A DNA stretch of 41,068 nt from NCBI GenBank assembly GCA_903862845.1, contig CAIOZS010000271.1, positions 1-41,068 on the forward strand, given 5' to 3'. Source of the DNA: an uncultured Thermoleophilia bacterium. GTDB lineage: Bacteria > Actinomycetota > Thermoleophilia > UBA2241. This document shows, one piece after another, positions 18,001 to 27,252 of the stretch (position 1 is the first letter of the stretch; the number at the start of each line of letters is the position of its first letter). The position numbers and the translations under genes were made by a program. The notes below the pieces were generated by a model that was not told where the DNA came from, ran no database searches, and was given only the letters and a program-made list of their open reading frames with translations.

Positions 18001-19282
18001 GCTGCTGCTGTCAATCCGCTCGGGCGCGGCCATGTCGATGCCCGGTCTCATGACGACCTTCGTCAACGTGGGCCTCAACGACGCGCTGGCGGAGGCACTG
18101 GCCGCGGAACCGCGGCTCGGGTGGGCCGCCTGGGACGGGTACCGGCGCTTTCTGCAGTCGTGGGCCATGTCCGACGGCATCGACCGCGACTTCTTCGATG
18201 CCATCATCGCGGAGTTCAAGAGCCGCTTCGGGGTCGGGCAGAAGCTCGATTTCACGGCCGTGCAGATGCGCGAGATCGCCTTGGCGTACAAGCTGCGCGC
18301 CCGCGAGGAGGGCATCGTCTTCGTCGACGACCCCTTCGACCAGGTCGTCGCCTGCATCCTCAAGGTCCTCGACTCGTGGGACTCGGCGCCGGCGCGCATC
18401 TACCGCGAGTACACCGGCGTGGCCGAGGAGTGGGGCACGGCCGTCGTGGTACAGCGCATGGTCTTCGGCAACTTGAGCCGCGCGTCGGGCTCCGGGGTGA
18501 CCTTCACGCACAACCCGTTCGAGCCGTACAGCCGTCAGGTGCGCCTGTTTGGCGACTTTGCCGTGCGCAGCCAGGGCGAAGACCTGGTCGGCGGGCTGGT
18601 GTTCCCGCTGCCGATCTCCGAAGCCCAGCGGCTCGGCAGCTCCACGTACCGGGGCACCGAGCACTCCCTGGAGCGGGACTACCCCGAGATCTACGAGCAG
18701 CTCCTGTCGGTCGCCCGCGAGCTGGTCGTCGAGCGCGACTTCGACCCGCAGGAGATCGAGTTCACCTTCGAGTCGCCGGCCGCGGAAGATCTGTACGTGC
18801 TGCAGAAACGCGGCATGATCCAGGAGCAGGCCAAGGACGCGGCCTATTTCGACACCTCCTCACCCAACTACGGACCTCCGGTTGCGGTGGGCATGGGCGT
18901 GGCCGGAGGCGCCTACTCGGGGCGCGTGGCCGTCAACGCCGCGCAGATCGACCAGTTGCTGGCCGAGGCGCCCGCCGAGAACATCGTCCTGCTGCGGCCG
19001 GACACGGTGCCCGAAGACATCGCCATGATCGCCCGGGTCAGCGCCATCCTGACGGCTCGCGGCGGGGCCACCTCGCACGCCGCCGTGACGGCCAAACGCC
19101 TGGGCAAGACCGCCGTCGTCGACTGCATGGACCTGGAGGTGATCGAGCGCGAGGGCTCCGCGCGCCTGGTCGGCGGCGAGCTGCGCGCCGGCGAGTGGCT
19201 CTCCATCGACGGGCGCACGGGCAACATCTTCCTGGGCCGCATCCCGACGCTGGCGCGTCCGGCGCCGTCCGAGCCGCTGTAA
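15098..19282 (+). CDS. Pyruvate phosphate dikinase-like protein with ~890-residue unknown N-terminal region and no PEP/pyruvate barrel
   Basis: This 1394-residue protein's C-terminal third is clearly PPDK/PEP-synthase related. It has an ATP-grasp start (LGYKGLGLKEMASYGLRIPEGF, about 897), SIRSGAAMSMPGLMTTF (about 972), VVVQRMVFGNLSRASGSGVTF and RSQGEDLVGG (about 1112-1165), then the phosphohistidine swivelling domain GGATSHAAVTAKRLGKTAVV (about 1321, catalytic His in TSHAA), and ends about 60 residues later. The C-terminal TIM barrel that binds PEP/pyruvate in true PPDK is absent. Residues 1 to about 890 are alpha-helical-looking and match nothing I recognise. The protein can presumably autophosphorylate its His, but its acceptor is unknown. 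GTG 15098 is the first plausible start after the -10. Downstream gap-pgk-tpiA-gpmI suggests a link to gluco(neo)genic flux, by inference only. Confidence 0.85.
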   Translation: MRTTPVPFDSDALRANIGRTAQKVVIPDRYAPLEAAVQGLHGVRAALTETLDEYFHTFRNADMLVEGFQTTLLRNWPYFERAADRSSLFGLLAELVLGLFDAPLTVEQSSLLLRGLLQWCTDALNGAHGSAYDDSLEMIAESLVRLLPLQPVAFLERDALLRDLVARASRRPRPAAVFFDLYRRVLLLGYRRVQERLDVPAWATAQGAGLTDPAAIAERFALLAGKRLSALIRGASKAPDEELLSPQQHPVLSDVLGDAIGRLFQVENLEDRFAVCLYFLKDDTLGYRQNEVMADLLGVVKEMLHPDRHLDVEKILSRLTVFFRDRDNQFLLMRFKCYEAIGVAIGEAGNVKAVDHLIADILYWRFQYPEISGATDEWETVVNPYHLPKIRCWMHIIESNPALYERLAAALNVQLRLGGVYIADTDLFQRDVTRFLDADIRPIYFVAKQLLRTLPVYFNEVGAEGELRAVSTQIDEICGRRDTLMHFLRKQLHAESSNRMVPFCRAVLHYWTTLEPSGLEPFLSANTMELVRGEPEWARGPHAALLALQEQLAAPQVDDLLGRLLTLTPAALQALLDLQDAGAAAGDGAGAGADRRRVALLVRTYQLVAHKYSLAADDVGAAVGRHRQLEAKVRRRFERALAAWQARPLAAALDRLLDAALDVLRDLKAIILSPAPSAATENIYQKRHIAAGIPSIYGNYSEPKFDALGLSFRVENLVDRLLEDLVDEGMEPYVTRASLRRMGTAIGRFERALSIDGVDSRALGANLALLDASFSSRNFTFGQYQNVFQFLVSSVTELSTTSILSHDQVLHAVLSNDPRQCEARGMSVDAVAEMVLREVLVSALGMQTLDRYAAAALRQIAMLNGRLGVQALTRMMNYDPERLVSPIHKPKAATDDRLSLGYKGLGLKEMASYGLRIPEGFILTTELFGAMPAMSYRPLYADTVQRVRQALGQMVRQTGLRLGDQARPLLLSIRSGAAMSMPGLMTTFVNVGLNDALAEALAAEPRLGWAAWDGYRRFLQSWAMSDGIDRDFFDAIIAEFKSRFGVGQKLDFTAVQMREIALAYKLRAREEGIVFVDDPFDQVVACILKVLDSWDSAPARIYREYTGVAEEWGTAVVVQRMVFGNLSRASGSGVTFTHNPFEPYSRQVRLFGDFAVRSQGEDLVGGLVFPLPISEAQRLGSSTYRGTEHSLERDYPEIYEQLLSVARELVVERDFDPQEIEFTFESPAAEDLYVLQKRGMIQEQAKDAAYFDTSSPNYGPPVAVGMGVAGGAYSGRVAVNAAQIDQLLAEAPAENIVLLRPDTVPEDIAMIARVSAILTARGGATSHAAVTAKRLGKTAVVDCMDLEVIEREGSARLVGGELRAGEWLSIDGRTGNIFLGRIPTLARPAPSEPL

Positions 19283-20344
<1,062 letters not shown>

Positions 20345-20372
20345 CCGCGGAGCCAAGGAGGCTGCAGGCATC

Positions 20373-21554
20373 ATGAAGCGTTCGCTCACCGACTATCCGC
20401 TCGCCGGCAAGCGAGTCCTCGTGAGGGTGGACTTCAACGTGCCGCTCGAGGGCGGCCTGGTGGCGGACGATACGCGCATCCGCGCCGCCCTGCCGACCAT
20501 CACGTACCTGCTCGACCAGGGCTGCGCGGTGGTGCTGGCCTCGCATCTCGGCAGGCCCAAGGGCCAGGTCGTTGGCGATCTGCGCATGGCTCCGGTGGCG
20601 GCGCGCCTCGCCGAGCTGCTCGGCCGCCCCGTCAAGACGGCCGCCGACTGCGTCGGGCCGGCCGTCGCGGCGGCCGCGAGTGGTCTGCTTCCCGGCGAGG
20701 TGCTGCTGCTCGAGAACCTGCGCTTTCACGCCGCGGAGACGGCCAACGACCCGGCCTTCGCGGCGCAGCTCGCCGCGCTCGCCGACGTGTACGTCAACGA
20801 CGCCTTCGGCAGCGCGCACCGCGCGCATGCTTCCACCGAAGGCGTCACGCACTATCTGCCTGCGGTGGCGGGCTTTCTCATGATCCGCGAGCTCGAGATG
20901 CTCGGCGCGCTGCTCGGCGAGCCGGCGCGCCCGTTCGTCGTCGTGCTCGGTGGCGCCAAGGTCTCGGACAAGATCGGCGTCATCGAGAAGATGCTCGGCA
21001 GCGCCGATGCGATCCTCGTCGGCGGCGCCATGTGCTTCACGTTCTTCAAGGCCGCCGGCCTCGAGGTCGGCACTTCCAGGCTCGAGGCCGACAAGCTCGA
21101 CGTGGCCGCCGGCATTGCCGCGCAGGCGCGCGCCGGCGCGTGCGTCTTCGAGCTGCCGGCGGACATCGTCGTGGCGCCGGCTCCCGAGGCCGGCGCCCCG
21201 GCCTCCACCGTGCCGGCCGACGCCATGCCGGCCGACCAGATGGGGCTCGACATAGGGCCGGCGACCAGCGCCGCTTTCGCGGCGCGCCTCGCCGACGCCG
21301 GCACGGTCTTCTGGAACGGCCCCATGGGCCTCTTCGAGATCGACGAGTTTGCCGCCGGTACGAAGGCTGTGGCCGCGGCGATCGTTGCGAGCGGCGCCGT
21401 CAGCGTCGTCGGCGGCGGCGACACGGTCAGCGCCGTGCGCCGCTTCGGGCTCGGCGACCGCATCACGCACATCTCCACGGGCGGCGGCGCCTCGATGGAG
21501 CTCATCGAGGGCAAGGCGCTTCCCGGCGTCGAGGCCCTTCTGGACCGGGAGTGA
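20373..21554 (+). CDS. pgk: Phosphoglycerate kinase
   Basis: This 393-residue enzyme transfers phosphate from 1,3-bisphosphoglycerate to ADP. The N-terminal substrate-binding signature RVLVRVDFNVPLEGG, the DAFGSAHRAHAST segment and the C-terminal nucleotide loop (VVGGGDTVSAVRRFG, followed by STGGGASMELIEG) are all intact. The ATG at 20373 is preceded by AAGGAGG about 12 nt upstream. Two bases separate its stop from the tpiA ATG, so translation is probably coupled. The length is normal for the family. Confidence 0.98.
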   Translation: MKRSLTDYPLAGKRVLVRVDFNVPLEGGLVADDTRIRAALPTITYLLDQGCAVVLASHLGRPKGQVVGDLRMAPVAARLAELLGRPVKTAADCVGPAVAAAASGLLPGEVLLLENLRFHAAETANDPAFAAQLAALADVYVNDAFGSAHRAHASTEGVTHYLPAVAGFLMIRELEMLGALLGEPARPFVVVLGGAKVSDKIGVIEKMLGSADAILVGGAMCFTFFKAAGLEVGTSRLEADKLDVAAGIAAQARAGACVFELPADIVVAPAPEAGAPASTVPADAMPADQMGLDIGPATSAAFAARLADAGTVFWNGPMGLFEIDEFAAGTKAVAAAIVASGAVSVVGGGDTVSAVRRFGLGDRITHISTGGGASMELIEGKALPGVEALLDRE

Positions 21555-21556
21555 CC

Positions 21557-22327
21557 ATGGCTGGCACGCGCCGTCCGCTCATGGCGGGCAACTGGAAGAT
21601 GTACAAGACAAGGGCCCAGACGAAGGCGTTCTGCGAGGCCTTCGTCCCGCTCGTATCCGGCGTCACCGACCGCGACATCCTCATCTGCCCGCCCTCGGTC
21701 TGCCTCGAGGCGGCGCTGGCCGCCACAGCCGGCGGCAACGTCGCCGTCGGCGCGCAGACGATGCACTTCGCCGTCGAGGGCGCCTTCACCGGCGAGCTCG
21801 CCGCGCAGATGCTCGGCGAGCTGGGCGTGCCCTACGTCCTCCTCGGGCACTCGGAGCGCCGCCAGTACTACGCCGAGAACGACGCCGACCTGGCGCGCAA
21901 GGTGCGCGCCGCCCTCGACGCCGGCTTGCGCCCCGTGCTGTGCTGCGGTGAGACCCTCGAGGAGCGCGAGGCCGGCCGCACTGAGGCCAAGGTCGGCGGC
22001 CAGCTCGACGCCGACCTCGCCGAGATCGGCGTTGCGGAGCTCGCGCTCGTGGCCATCGCCTACGAGCCCATCTGGGCGATCGGCACCGGCGTGACGGCGA
22101 CGCCCGAGCAGGCCCAGGAGACCGTGGCCTTCGTGCGGCGGCGCGTGCGCGAGCGCTTCGGCGACGCCGCCAATGGGGTCCGCGTCCTCTACGGCGGCAG
22201 CGTCAAGGCCGCCAACATCGACGTGCTCATGGCGCAGCCCGACATCGACGGCGTGCTCGTCGGCGGGGCGAGCCTCGACCCTGAGGAATTCGCCCGCATC
22301 GTGCGCTTCGTGGAGCCGCCTGCTTGA
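21557..22327 (+). CDS. tpiA: Triosephosphate isomerase
   Basis: This 256-residue TIM-barrel enzyme interconverts dihydroxyacetone phosphate and glyceraldehyde 3-phosphate. It shows MAGNWKMYKT with the substrate-binding Asn and Lys, LLGHSERRQ with the catalytic His, the catalytic Glu in AYEPIWAIGTG and the phosphate loop YGGSVKAANI. ATG 21557 begins 2 bp after the pgk stop. Its TGA overlaps the putative TTG of gpmI. Nothing is missing. Confidence 0.98.
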   Translation: MAGTRRPLMAGNWKMYKTRAQTKAFCEAFVPLVSGVTDRDILICPPSVCLEAALAATAGGNVAVGAQTMHFAVEGAFTGELAAQMLGELGVPYVLLGHSERRQYYAENDADLARKVRAALDAGLRPVLCCGETLEEREAGRTEAKVGGQLDADLAEIGVAELALVAIAYEPIWAIGTGVTATPEQAQETVAFVRRRVRERFGDAANGVRVLYGGSVKAANIDVLMAQPDIDGVLVGGASLDPEEFARIVRFVEPPA

Positions 22328-23955
22328 CCGGCGAGGACGTCGCCGGCGCGGCGCCGGGTGCGCCTGCGGGCGATTGCTTTGCGACCCCGGACCCGGGCGA
22401 CCCGGCGCTCTCGCCGACGGGCCGCGTGCAGCGTCCGGTGGTGCTCATGGTCCTCGACGGCTGGGGCTGCGCGCCCGCCGGTCCCGGCAACGCCGTGAGC
22501 CTTGCGCGCACGCCGGTCTTCGACCGGCTCGTCGCCGAGCATCCGCACGGCACCCTAGAAGCATCCGGCCCGGCAGTGGGGTTGCCGCCGGGCCAGATGG
22601 GCAACTCCGAGGTCGGGCACCTCAACATCGGCGCCGGCCGCGTCGTCCACCAGGACCTCACGCGCATCAGCAAGGCGATCGCGGACGGCGACTTCTTCAG
22701 AAATCGCGTGCTCGTGCAGGCGTGCGCCAAGGCGGCCGGCCGCGGCCGCACGCTGCACCTCATGGGCCTGGTGTCCGGCGGCGGCGTGCACAGCGACATG
22801 GGTCACCTCAAGGCCTGCCTCGAGCTGGCCGCTCGCGAGAAGGTGAGCAGCGTGGTCGTCCATGCCTTTCTCGACGGCCGCGACACCCGGCCGCGCAGCG
22901 CCAAGGGCTATCTCGCCGAGATCCAGCAGACCATGGACGAGCTCGGCGTGGGCCGCTTCGGCGTGATCAGCGGCCGCTATTACGCCATGGACCGCGACAC
23001 GCGCTGGGACCGCGTCAAGCTCGCCTACGACGCCTTGGTCTACGGTCGGGGGTTCTTCGCCGCCGACGCGCAGGCGGCGGTGGACGCCGCCTACAAGCGC
23101 GGCGAGAGCGACGAGTTCGTGCGCCCGACGGTGGTGGCTGCGGAGCTCGACGCGCGCGTCGCCGACGGCGACGTTTGCCTCTTCTTCAACTTCCGCCCCG
23201 ACCGCGCCCGCGAGCTCACGCGTGCCTTCGCGGAGCCCGGCTTCGCCGGGTTCGACCGCGGCTCCCACCCGCCGGCCGTCGACTTCGTCACCATGACCAG
23301 CTACAAGAAGGAGCTCGGCCTGCCCGTTGCCTTTCCGCCGGAGCACCCCATCAACGTGCTCGCCGACGTGCTCGCCGCCCATGGGCTGCGCCAGCTCCAT
23401 GTCGCCGAGACCGAGAAGTACGCGCACGTGACCTTCTTCTTCAACGGCGGCGTCGAGGCGCCGTTCGCGGGCGAGACGCGCATTCTCGTGCCGAGCCCCC
23501 GCGACGTGCCCACCTACGACCACAAGCCCGCGATGAGCGCCTTCGGCGTCACCGACGAACTGCTCGCCGCGCTTGCCGGCGGCGACTTCGCCTTTGCCGT
23601 CGTGAACTACGCCAACGCCGATATGGTCGGGCACACCGGCGTGATCTCCGCGGCGGTGGCGGCGCTCGAAGCCGTCGACGAGTGTCTGGGGCGGGTCGTG
23701 GAGCTGGTGACCCGCCTCGGCGGCGTCTGCCTCGTGACCGCCGACCACGGCAACGCCGACCACATGCTCGAGCCTGACGGCAGCCCCAACACCGCACACA
23801 GCACGAATCTGGTGCCGTTCATCGCGACGGCAGAGGGAGCGCGCGTGCGCGAAGGGGGGCGACTGTGCGATCTGGCGCCCACGGCGCTCGCCCTGCTGGG
23901 CCTCGTCCAGCCGCCTGAGATGACCGGCGCCGACCTCCTGGAGCCCTCCCCGTGA
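22324..23955 (+). CDS. gpmI: 2,3-bisphosphoglycerate-independent phosphoglycerate mutase
   Basis: This is an alkaline-phosphatase-superfamily enzyme using two Mn2+ ions to convert 3- to 2-phosphoglycerate. The metal/nucleophile motifs are present: VLMVLDGWG, GNSEVGH with Ser95 (numbering from TTG 22324), FLDGRDTRPRSA, and TADHGNADHMLE. The start is uncertain. TTG 22324 overlaps the tpiA TGA, but the first 34 residues are Gly/Ala/Pro-rich and not family-like. GTG 22426, just before QRPVVLMVLDGWG, gives a normal 509-residue protein. Insertion of gpmI between tpiA and secG resembles Firmicutes order more than that of mycobacteria. Confidence 0.95.
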   Translation: MTGEDVAGAAPGAPAGDCFATPDPGDPALSPTGRVQRPVVLMVLDGWGCAPAGPGNAVSLARTPVFDRLVAEHPHGTLEASGPAVGLPPGQMGNSEVGHLNIGAGRVVHQDLTRISKAIADGDFFRNRVLVQACAKAAGRGRTLHLMGLVSGGGVHSDMGHLKACLELAAREKVSSVVVHAFLDGRDTRPRSAKGYLAEIQQTMDELGVGRFGVISGRYYAMDRDTRWDRVKLAYDALVYGRGFFAADAQAAVDAAYKRGESDEFVRPTVVAAELDARVADGDVCLFFNFRPDRARELTRAFAEPGFAGFDRGSHPPAVDFVTMTSYKKELGLPVAFPPEHPINVLADVLAAHGLRQLHVAETEKYAHVTFFFNGGVEAPFAGETRILVPSPRDVPTYDHKPAMSAFGVTDELLAALAGGDFAFAVVNYANADMVGHTGVISAAVAALEAVDECLGRVVELVTRLGGVCLVTADHGNADHMLEPDGSPNTAHSTNLVPFIATAEGARVREGGRLCDLAPTALALLGLVQPPEMTGADLLEPSP

Positions 23956-23976
23956 TACCCGCTCGCGGCGGCGCTG

Positions 23977-24005
23977 TTGTCCATCGGCGGCCGAGGTGCA
24001 ACAAT
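23977..24005 (+). promoter_or_regulatory. Candidate sigma-70-type promoter for secG
   Basis: TTGTCC (23977-23982) and AACAAT (24000-24005) are separated by 17 bp, and the secG GTG lies 52 bp beyond. It is one of the few places in the window with both a -35-like and a -10-like element. Confidence 0.4.
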
Positions 24006-24057
24006 GGTACGTCCGCATACGCCCGCGACCACGACCGCGCCACAGAGGAGTAGACCC

Positions 24058-24279
24058 GTGCTGAACGCAGTGCTGACCGCTATCTTCCTGATCGAGAGCG
24101 TCCTTCTCATCGTGCTTATCCTCATCCACTCCGGCAAGGACGCCGGCATGGCCAGCATCACCGGCTTTTCGTTCGCCTCGTCGGCCAGCGTGATGGAGCG
24201 CAACCTCACGCGCTACACCATCATCTGCGGCGTCGCCTGGTTCGTCACGTCGTTCCTGCTGGTCTGGCGGATCGGCTGA
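24058..24279 (+). CDS. secG: Preprotein translocase subunit SecG
   Basis: This 73-residue protein has two hydrophobic segments (about residues 2-21 and 53-71) flanking a loop with the SecG signature HSGKDAGM and a conserved SSASVMERNLTRYT segment. SecG joins SecYE and assists the SecA-driven insertion cycle. GTG 24058 is chosen since AGAGGAG lies 7 nt upstream; an upstream ATG at 24004 would add a non-family extension. Location after the triose-phosphate genes (gap-pgk-tpiA ... secG) is the conserved Gram-positive arrangement. Confidence 0.93.
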   Translation: MLNAVLTAIFLIESVLLIVLILIHSGKDAGMASITGFSFASSASVMERNLTRYTIICGVAWFVTSFLLVWRIG

Positions 24280-24452
24280 CAGTGCCGCGTCGCGTCGCAG
24301 CCGGCTCGCTCCCGCAGTCATCGCAGTGCTCACGAGCGCAACGGGAGGTGCGTACGAGAGGCTGAACATGCGTGTCCAGGCCCCCCGTTTCGACAGCGGC
24401 CCGTGGGGGGGACGCCGGGGGGACATTTTTCGGTCAATCCAAGGAGGTCACC

Positions 24453-26123
24453 ATGAAGAAACCCACCACGAGATGGCGCGGCCTGGTCATCCTGGCCGGC
24501 GTCCTCATCATCGCCGGCCTGCTGCTGGGCGCCTGCGGCAGCAGCAGTAGCGGCGGCGGCGCAAGCCCCAGCGCCGCCAGCTCGCCCAAGCCGGGCGGCA
24601 CCTATAACTTCCCGCTCACCGCCAACCCGGTCAGCATCGCCCCCGTGAACGCGCAGGAGTCCGAGGGCATGCAGGTCGCCCATCAGGTCTTCGAAGGCCT
24701 GGTCAAGTACCAGATGAACGACAAGGGCGAAATGGGGGCCGTGCCCAACATCGCCGAGAGCTGGGACACCACCGACTCGCAGACCTGGACCTTCCACCTC
24801 AAGAAGGGCGTCATGTTCCAGGCGCCCGTGAGTCGCGAGGTCACGGCGCAGGACTTCGTCAACGGCTGGAACTACGTCACTGACCCCAAGAACCAGTCCT
24901 ACGTGTCGTACATCCTCGCCCCCGTCGAGGGCAGTGACGACGGCGGCTACCAGGTCGACCCCAAAAAGGGCCTCACCGGCGTCACGGCCATCGACCCCTA
25001 CACGCTCCAGGTCAAGCTGCGGTACCCGTTCTCCGAGTTTTACATGACGCTCGGCCACACGGTGGCTTCCGCGTGGCCCGTCGACTACATGAAGCAGGTC
25101 GGCGCCAAGGCGTTCGGCCTCAAGCCGATCGGCACCGGCCCCTACATGGTCGAATCCTGGAAGGCCAACCAGGCCGTCGAGCTCGTCAAGAACCCGAGCT
25201 ACTGGAACAAGGATGCGGCGGGCTACGTCGACAACATCCACATGCCGATCATCCCCGAGTCGCAGACCGTGTGGCTCGAGTTCCAGAAGGGCAGCCTCGA
25301 CTACTCGGTCGTGCCTCCGGGCCAGGTCGCGGCCGCTGAAGCCAACCCCAAGGTAAAGTCGGGCGAATGGTCGGCCAAGAAATGGCCCAACCTTGCCATC
25401 TACTTCATCGGCATGAACATGACCGACAAGACGCTCGGCACCAACCTCGATCTACGCAAGGCCATCGCCGAGTCCACCGACGCCACCAACGTCATCAACA
25501 TCGTCAACGAGGGCGTCTCGCTGCCCGCCACCGGGTACATCCCCGAGGGTATCCCCGGCTACAGGGCCGACCAGTCGCCCTACAAGTACAACCCCGAGGA
25601 TGCCAAGACCATCATCGCCGGTCTGGGCACGATCCCCACCCTCAACTACTGGTACAACACCGACGAGGGTCACCAGAAGATCGGCGAGGTGCTGCAGGCA
25701 GGCTGGACGGCGGCCGGTCTGGACATCAAGCTCAGCAACTTCGAGTGGAGCACGTTCCTCGACAAGCTCTCCAAGGGCAACCAGGGCAGCGGCAGCCAGA
25801 TGTTCCGCATGGGCTGGATCGGCGACTATCCGTCGATGGACAACTTCCTGTACCCGCTGTTCCAGTCGAGTCAGGCGCGCACGGGCAGCTACACGTTCTA
25901 CTCCAACACGCAGGTCGACGCTCTGCTGCAGCAGGCCCGCTCGACCGTGGACGCCCAGCAGCGGTACAGCCTGTACGCGCAGGCCGAGAAGCTCATCCTC
26001 ACCGACATGCCTGCGGTGCCGCTGTACTACTACCGCGACTTCCGCGTGGTCAACAACCGCATCGGCGGCTTCGTGTTCAACCCGATGGGCTTCGTCGACA
26101 TGTGGACGGTGTGGGTGAAGTAG
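24453..26123 (+). CDS. ABC-type oligopeptide/dipeptide substrate-binding lipoprotein (SBP family 5)
   Basis: This 556-residue extracytoplasmic binding protein has an N-terminal lipoprotein signal (charged MKKPTTRWR, hydrophobic stretch, lipobox L25-G-A-C28) followed by a Ser/Gly-rich linker. The mature part matches family 5 solute-binding proteins: HQVFEGLVKY, PNIAESWDTTDSQTWTFHLKKGV, TGPYMVESWKANQAVELVKNP, and near the end PLYYYRDFRVVNNR with a W-rich terminus. The SD AAGGAGGTCACC before ATG 24453 is near perfect, suggesting strong translation. The permease and ATPase genes follow on the same strand after a 167-bp gap with a stable hairpin. The ligand is probably peptides, but family 5 also includes nickel and sugar binders. 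Confidence 0.95.
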   Translation: MKKPTTRWRGLVILAGVLIIAGLLLGACGSSSSGGGASPSAASSPKPGGTYNFPLTANPVSIAPVNAQESEGMQVAHQVFEGLVKYQMNDKGEMGAVPNIAESWDTTDSQTWTFHLKKGVMFQAPVSREVTAQDFVNGWNYVTDPKNQSYVSYILAPVEGSDDGGYQVDPKKGLTGVTAIDPYTLQVKLRYPFSEFYMTLGHTVASAWPVDYMKQVGAKAFGLKPIGTGPYMVESWKANQAVELVKNPSYWNKDAAGYVDNIHMPIIPESQTVWLEFQKGSLDYSVVPPGQVAAAEANPKVKSGEWSAKKWPNLAIYFIGMNMTDKTLGTNLDLRKAIAESTDATNVINIVNEGVSLPATGYIPEGIPGYRADQSPYKYNPEDAKTIIAGLGTIPTLNYWYNTDEGHQKIGEVLQAGWTAAGLDIKLSNFEWSTFLDKLSKGNQGSGSQMFRMGWIGDYPSMDNFLYPLFQSSQARTGSYTFYSNTQVDALLQQARSTVDAQQRYSLYAQAEKLILTDMPAVPLYYYRDFRVVNNRIGGFVFNPMGFVDMWTVWVK

Positions 26124-26160
26124 CCAGCCGAGAGTTGCGCACGCAGTCGTGAGTACCTAG

Positions 26161-26172
26161 ACTGCGCGCAGT
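26161..26172. repeat. 12-bp perfect palindrome upstream of the hairpin
   Basis: ACTGCGCGCAGT is self-complementary and lies 7 bp before the large hairpin in the gap between the binding-protein and permease genes. No function can be assigned. Confidence 0.3.
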
Positions 26173-26178
26173 CATAGC

Positions 26179-26217
26179 AGTGGCGGCCCGCCGCGTTTCG
26201 CGCGGCGGGCCGCCACT
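26179..26217 (+). terminator. 17-bp perfect stem-loop between binding-protein and permease genes
   Basis: The arms 26179-26195 and 26201-26217 are perfectly complementary over 17 bp around a TTTCG loop; the arm is almost all G and C (AGTGGCGGCCCGCCGCG). No T-run follows, so it need not be a full intrinsic terminator. It lies 56 bp after the binding-protein stop. Hairpins here commonly protect the 3' end of the binding-protein mRNA or attenuate readthrough, making binding protein more abundant than permease. A separate promoter follows for oppB. Confidence 0.65.
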
Positions 26218-26278
26218 CGCGTTCCGCGGCCACGGCCACGCGATACGCCTTGGGGTGAAGACGGGCTTGGAGATGCTG

Positions 26279-26284
26279 TAGAGT
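26279..26284 (+). promoter_or_regulatory. -10 element for a probable leaderless oppB transcript
   Basis: TAGAGT ends 6 nt before the oppB ATG (26291), with no Shine-Dalgarno sequence between. The layout is the same as at uvrC and the PrsA-like gene. Confidence 0.4.
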
Positions 26285-26290
26285 GCGCAC

Positions 26291-27247
26291 ATGATCACGT
26301 ACATAGTCAGACGCCTGTTCCAGCTCGTTATCGTGCTCATCGGCGTCACCATCATCACGTTCCTGATCATGTTCGCGATCCCGGGCGACCCCGCCCGGCA
26401 GCTGGCGGGCAAGAACGCCACGCCCGAGCGCATCGCCGCGATCCGCCTGCAGCTCGGGCTGAACCGGTCCCTCCCCGTGCAGTACGTCAAATTCGTGGGG
26501 CGCCTCGCCCACGGCGACCTCGGTGAGTCGTACCAGCTCCAGAAGCCCGTGCTCCAGATGATCTGGGAGAACGCGCCCAACACCATCCAGCTGGCGCTCG
26601 CGGCCGTGCTCATCGAGCTCCTCGGCATCCCGCTCGGCATCTACTCGGCGCTGCGCCAATACACGTTCTGGGACACGACGCTGACCACGGCGGCGCTCAT
26701 CATCTGGGGCATCCCGGTCTTCGTCCTGGGCCTCTTCATGCAGTGGTTCTTCGGGCTCAAGCTCAACCTTCTGCCTTTGATCGGCGCCGGCGACAACGTC
26801 CTCTGGATCATCCCCGCCAACTGGAACAGCTTCGCCTCGCTCATCCTTCCCGCCGTCACCCTGGGCTTGATCGAGGTGGCCTACATCTCGTACATGCAGC
26901 GCGCTTCGATGCTCGAGGTCATCCGCAGCGACTACATCCGCACGGCGCGCGCCAAAGGCCTCTCCGAGCGCAAGGTCGTCACCAAGCACGCCTTCAAGAA
27001 CGCCGTCATCCCCGTGATGACCATCGCCGGCATCGACCTGGGCGCGCTCATGGGTGGCGCCATCCTCACCGAGACGGTGTTCGCGCGGCCCGGCATCGGC
27101 CTCATGATCTACCAGGCCATCGGCGCCCGCGATCTGCCGGTCGTCGCCGGCGGCGTGCTCTTCGCCACGCTCGTCTACGTCTTTGCCAACCTGTTCGTCG
27201 ACCTCGGCTACGCGTGGGTCGACCCGCGCATCCGGCTCGAAGGCTGA
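26291..27247 (+). CDS. oppB: Oligopeptide/dipeptide ABC transporter permease (OppB/DppB)
   Basis: This 318-residue inner-membrane permease starts with the family-typical MITYIVRRLFQLVIVLIGVT (first membrane helix) and keeps the PGDPA segment after it. It has about six hydrophobic segments and the cytoplasmic EAA-type coupling loop (YIRTARAKGLSERKVVTKHAFKN) that docks on the ATPases. The C-terminus LGYAWVDPRIRLEG is also characteristic. oppC starts 5 bp downstream. It pairs with OppC to form the translocation channel fed by the binding lipoprotein upstream. Confidence 0.96.
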   Translation: MITYIVRRLFQLVIVLIGVTIITFLIMFAIPGDPARQLAGKNATPERIAAIRLQLGLNRSLPVQYVKFVGRLAHGDLGESYQLQKPVLQMIWENAPNTIQLALAAVLIELLGIPLGIYSALRQYTFWDTTLTTAALIIWGIPVFVLGLFMQWFFGLKLNLLPLIGAGDNVLWIIPANWNSFASLILPAVTLGLIEVAYISYMQRASMLEVIRSDYIRTARAKGLSERKVVTKHAFKNAVIPVMTIAGIDLGALMGGAILTETVFARPGIGLMIYQAIGARDLPVVAGGVLFATLVYVFANLFVDLGYAWVDPRIRLEG

Positions 27248-27252
27248 GCTCC

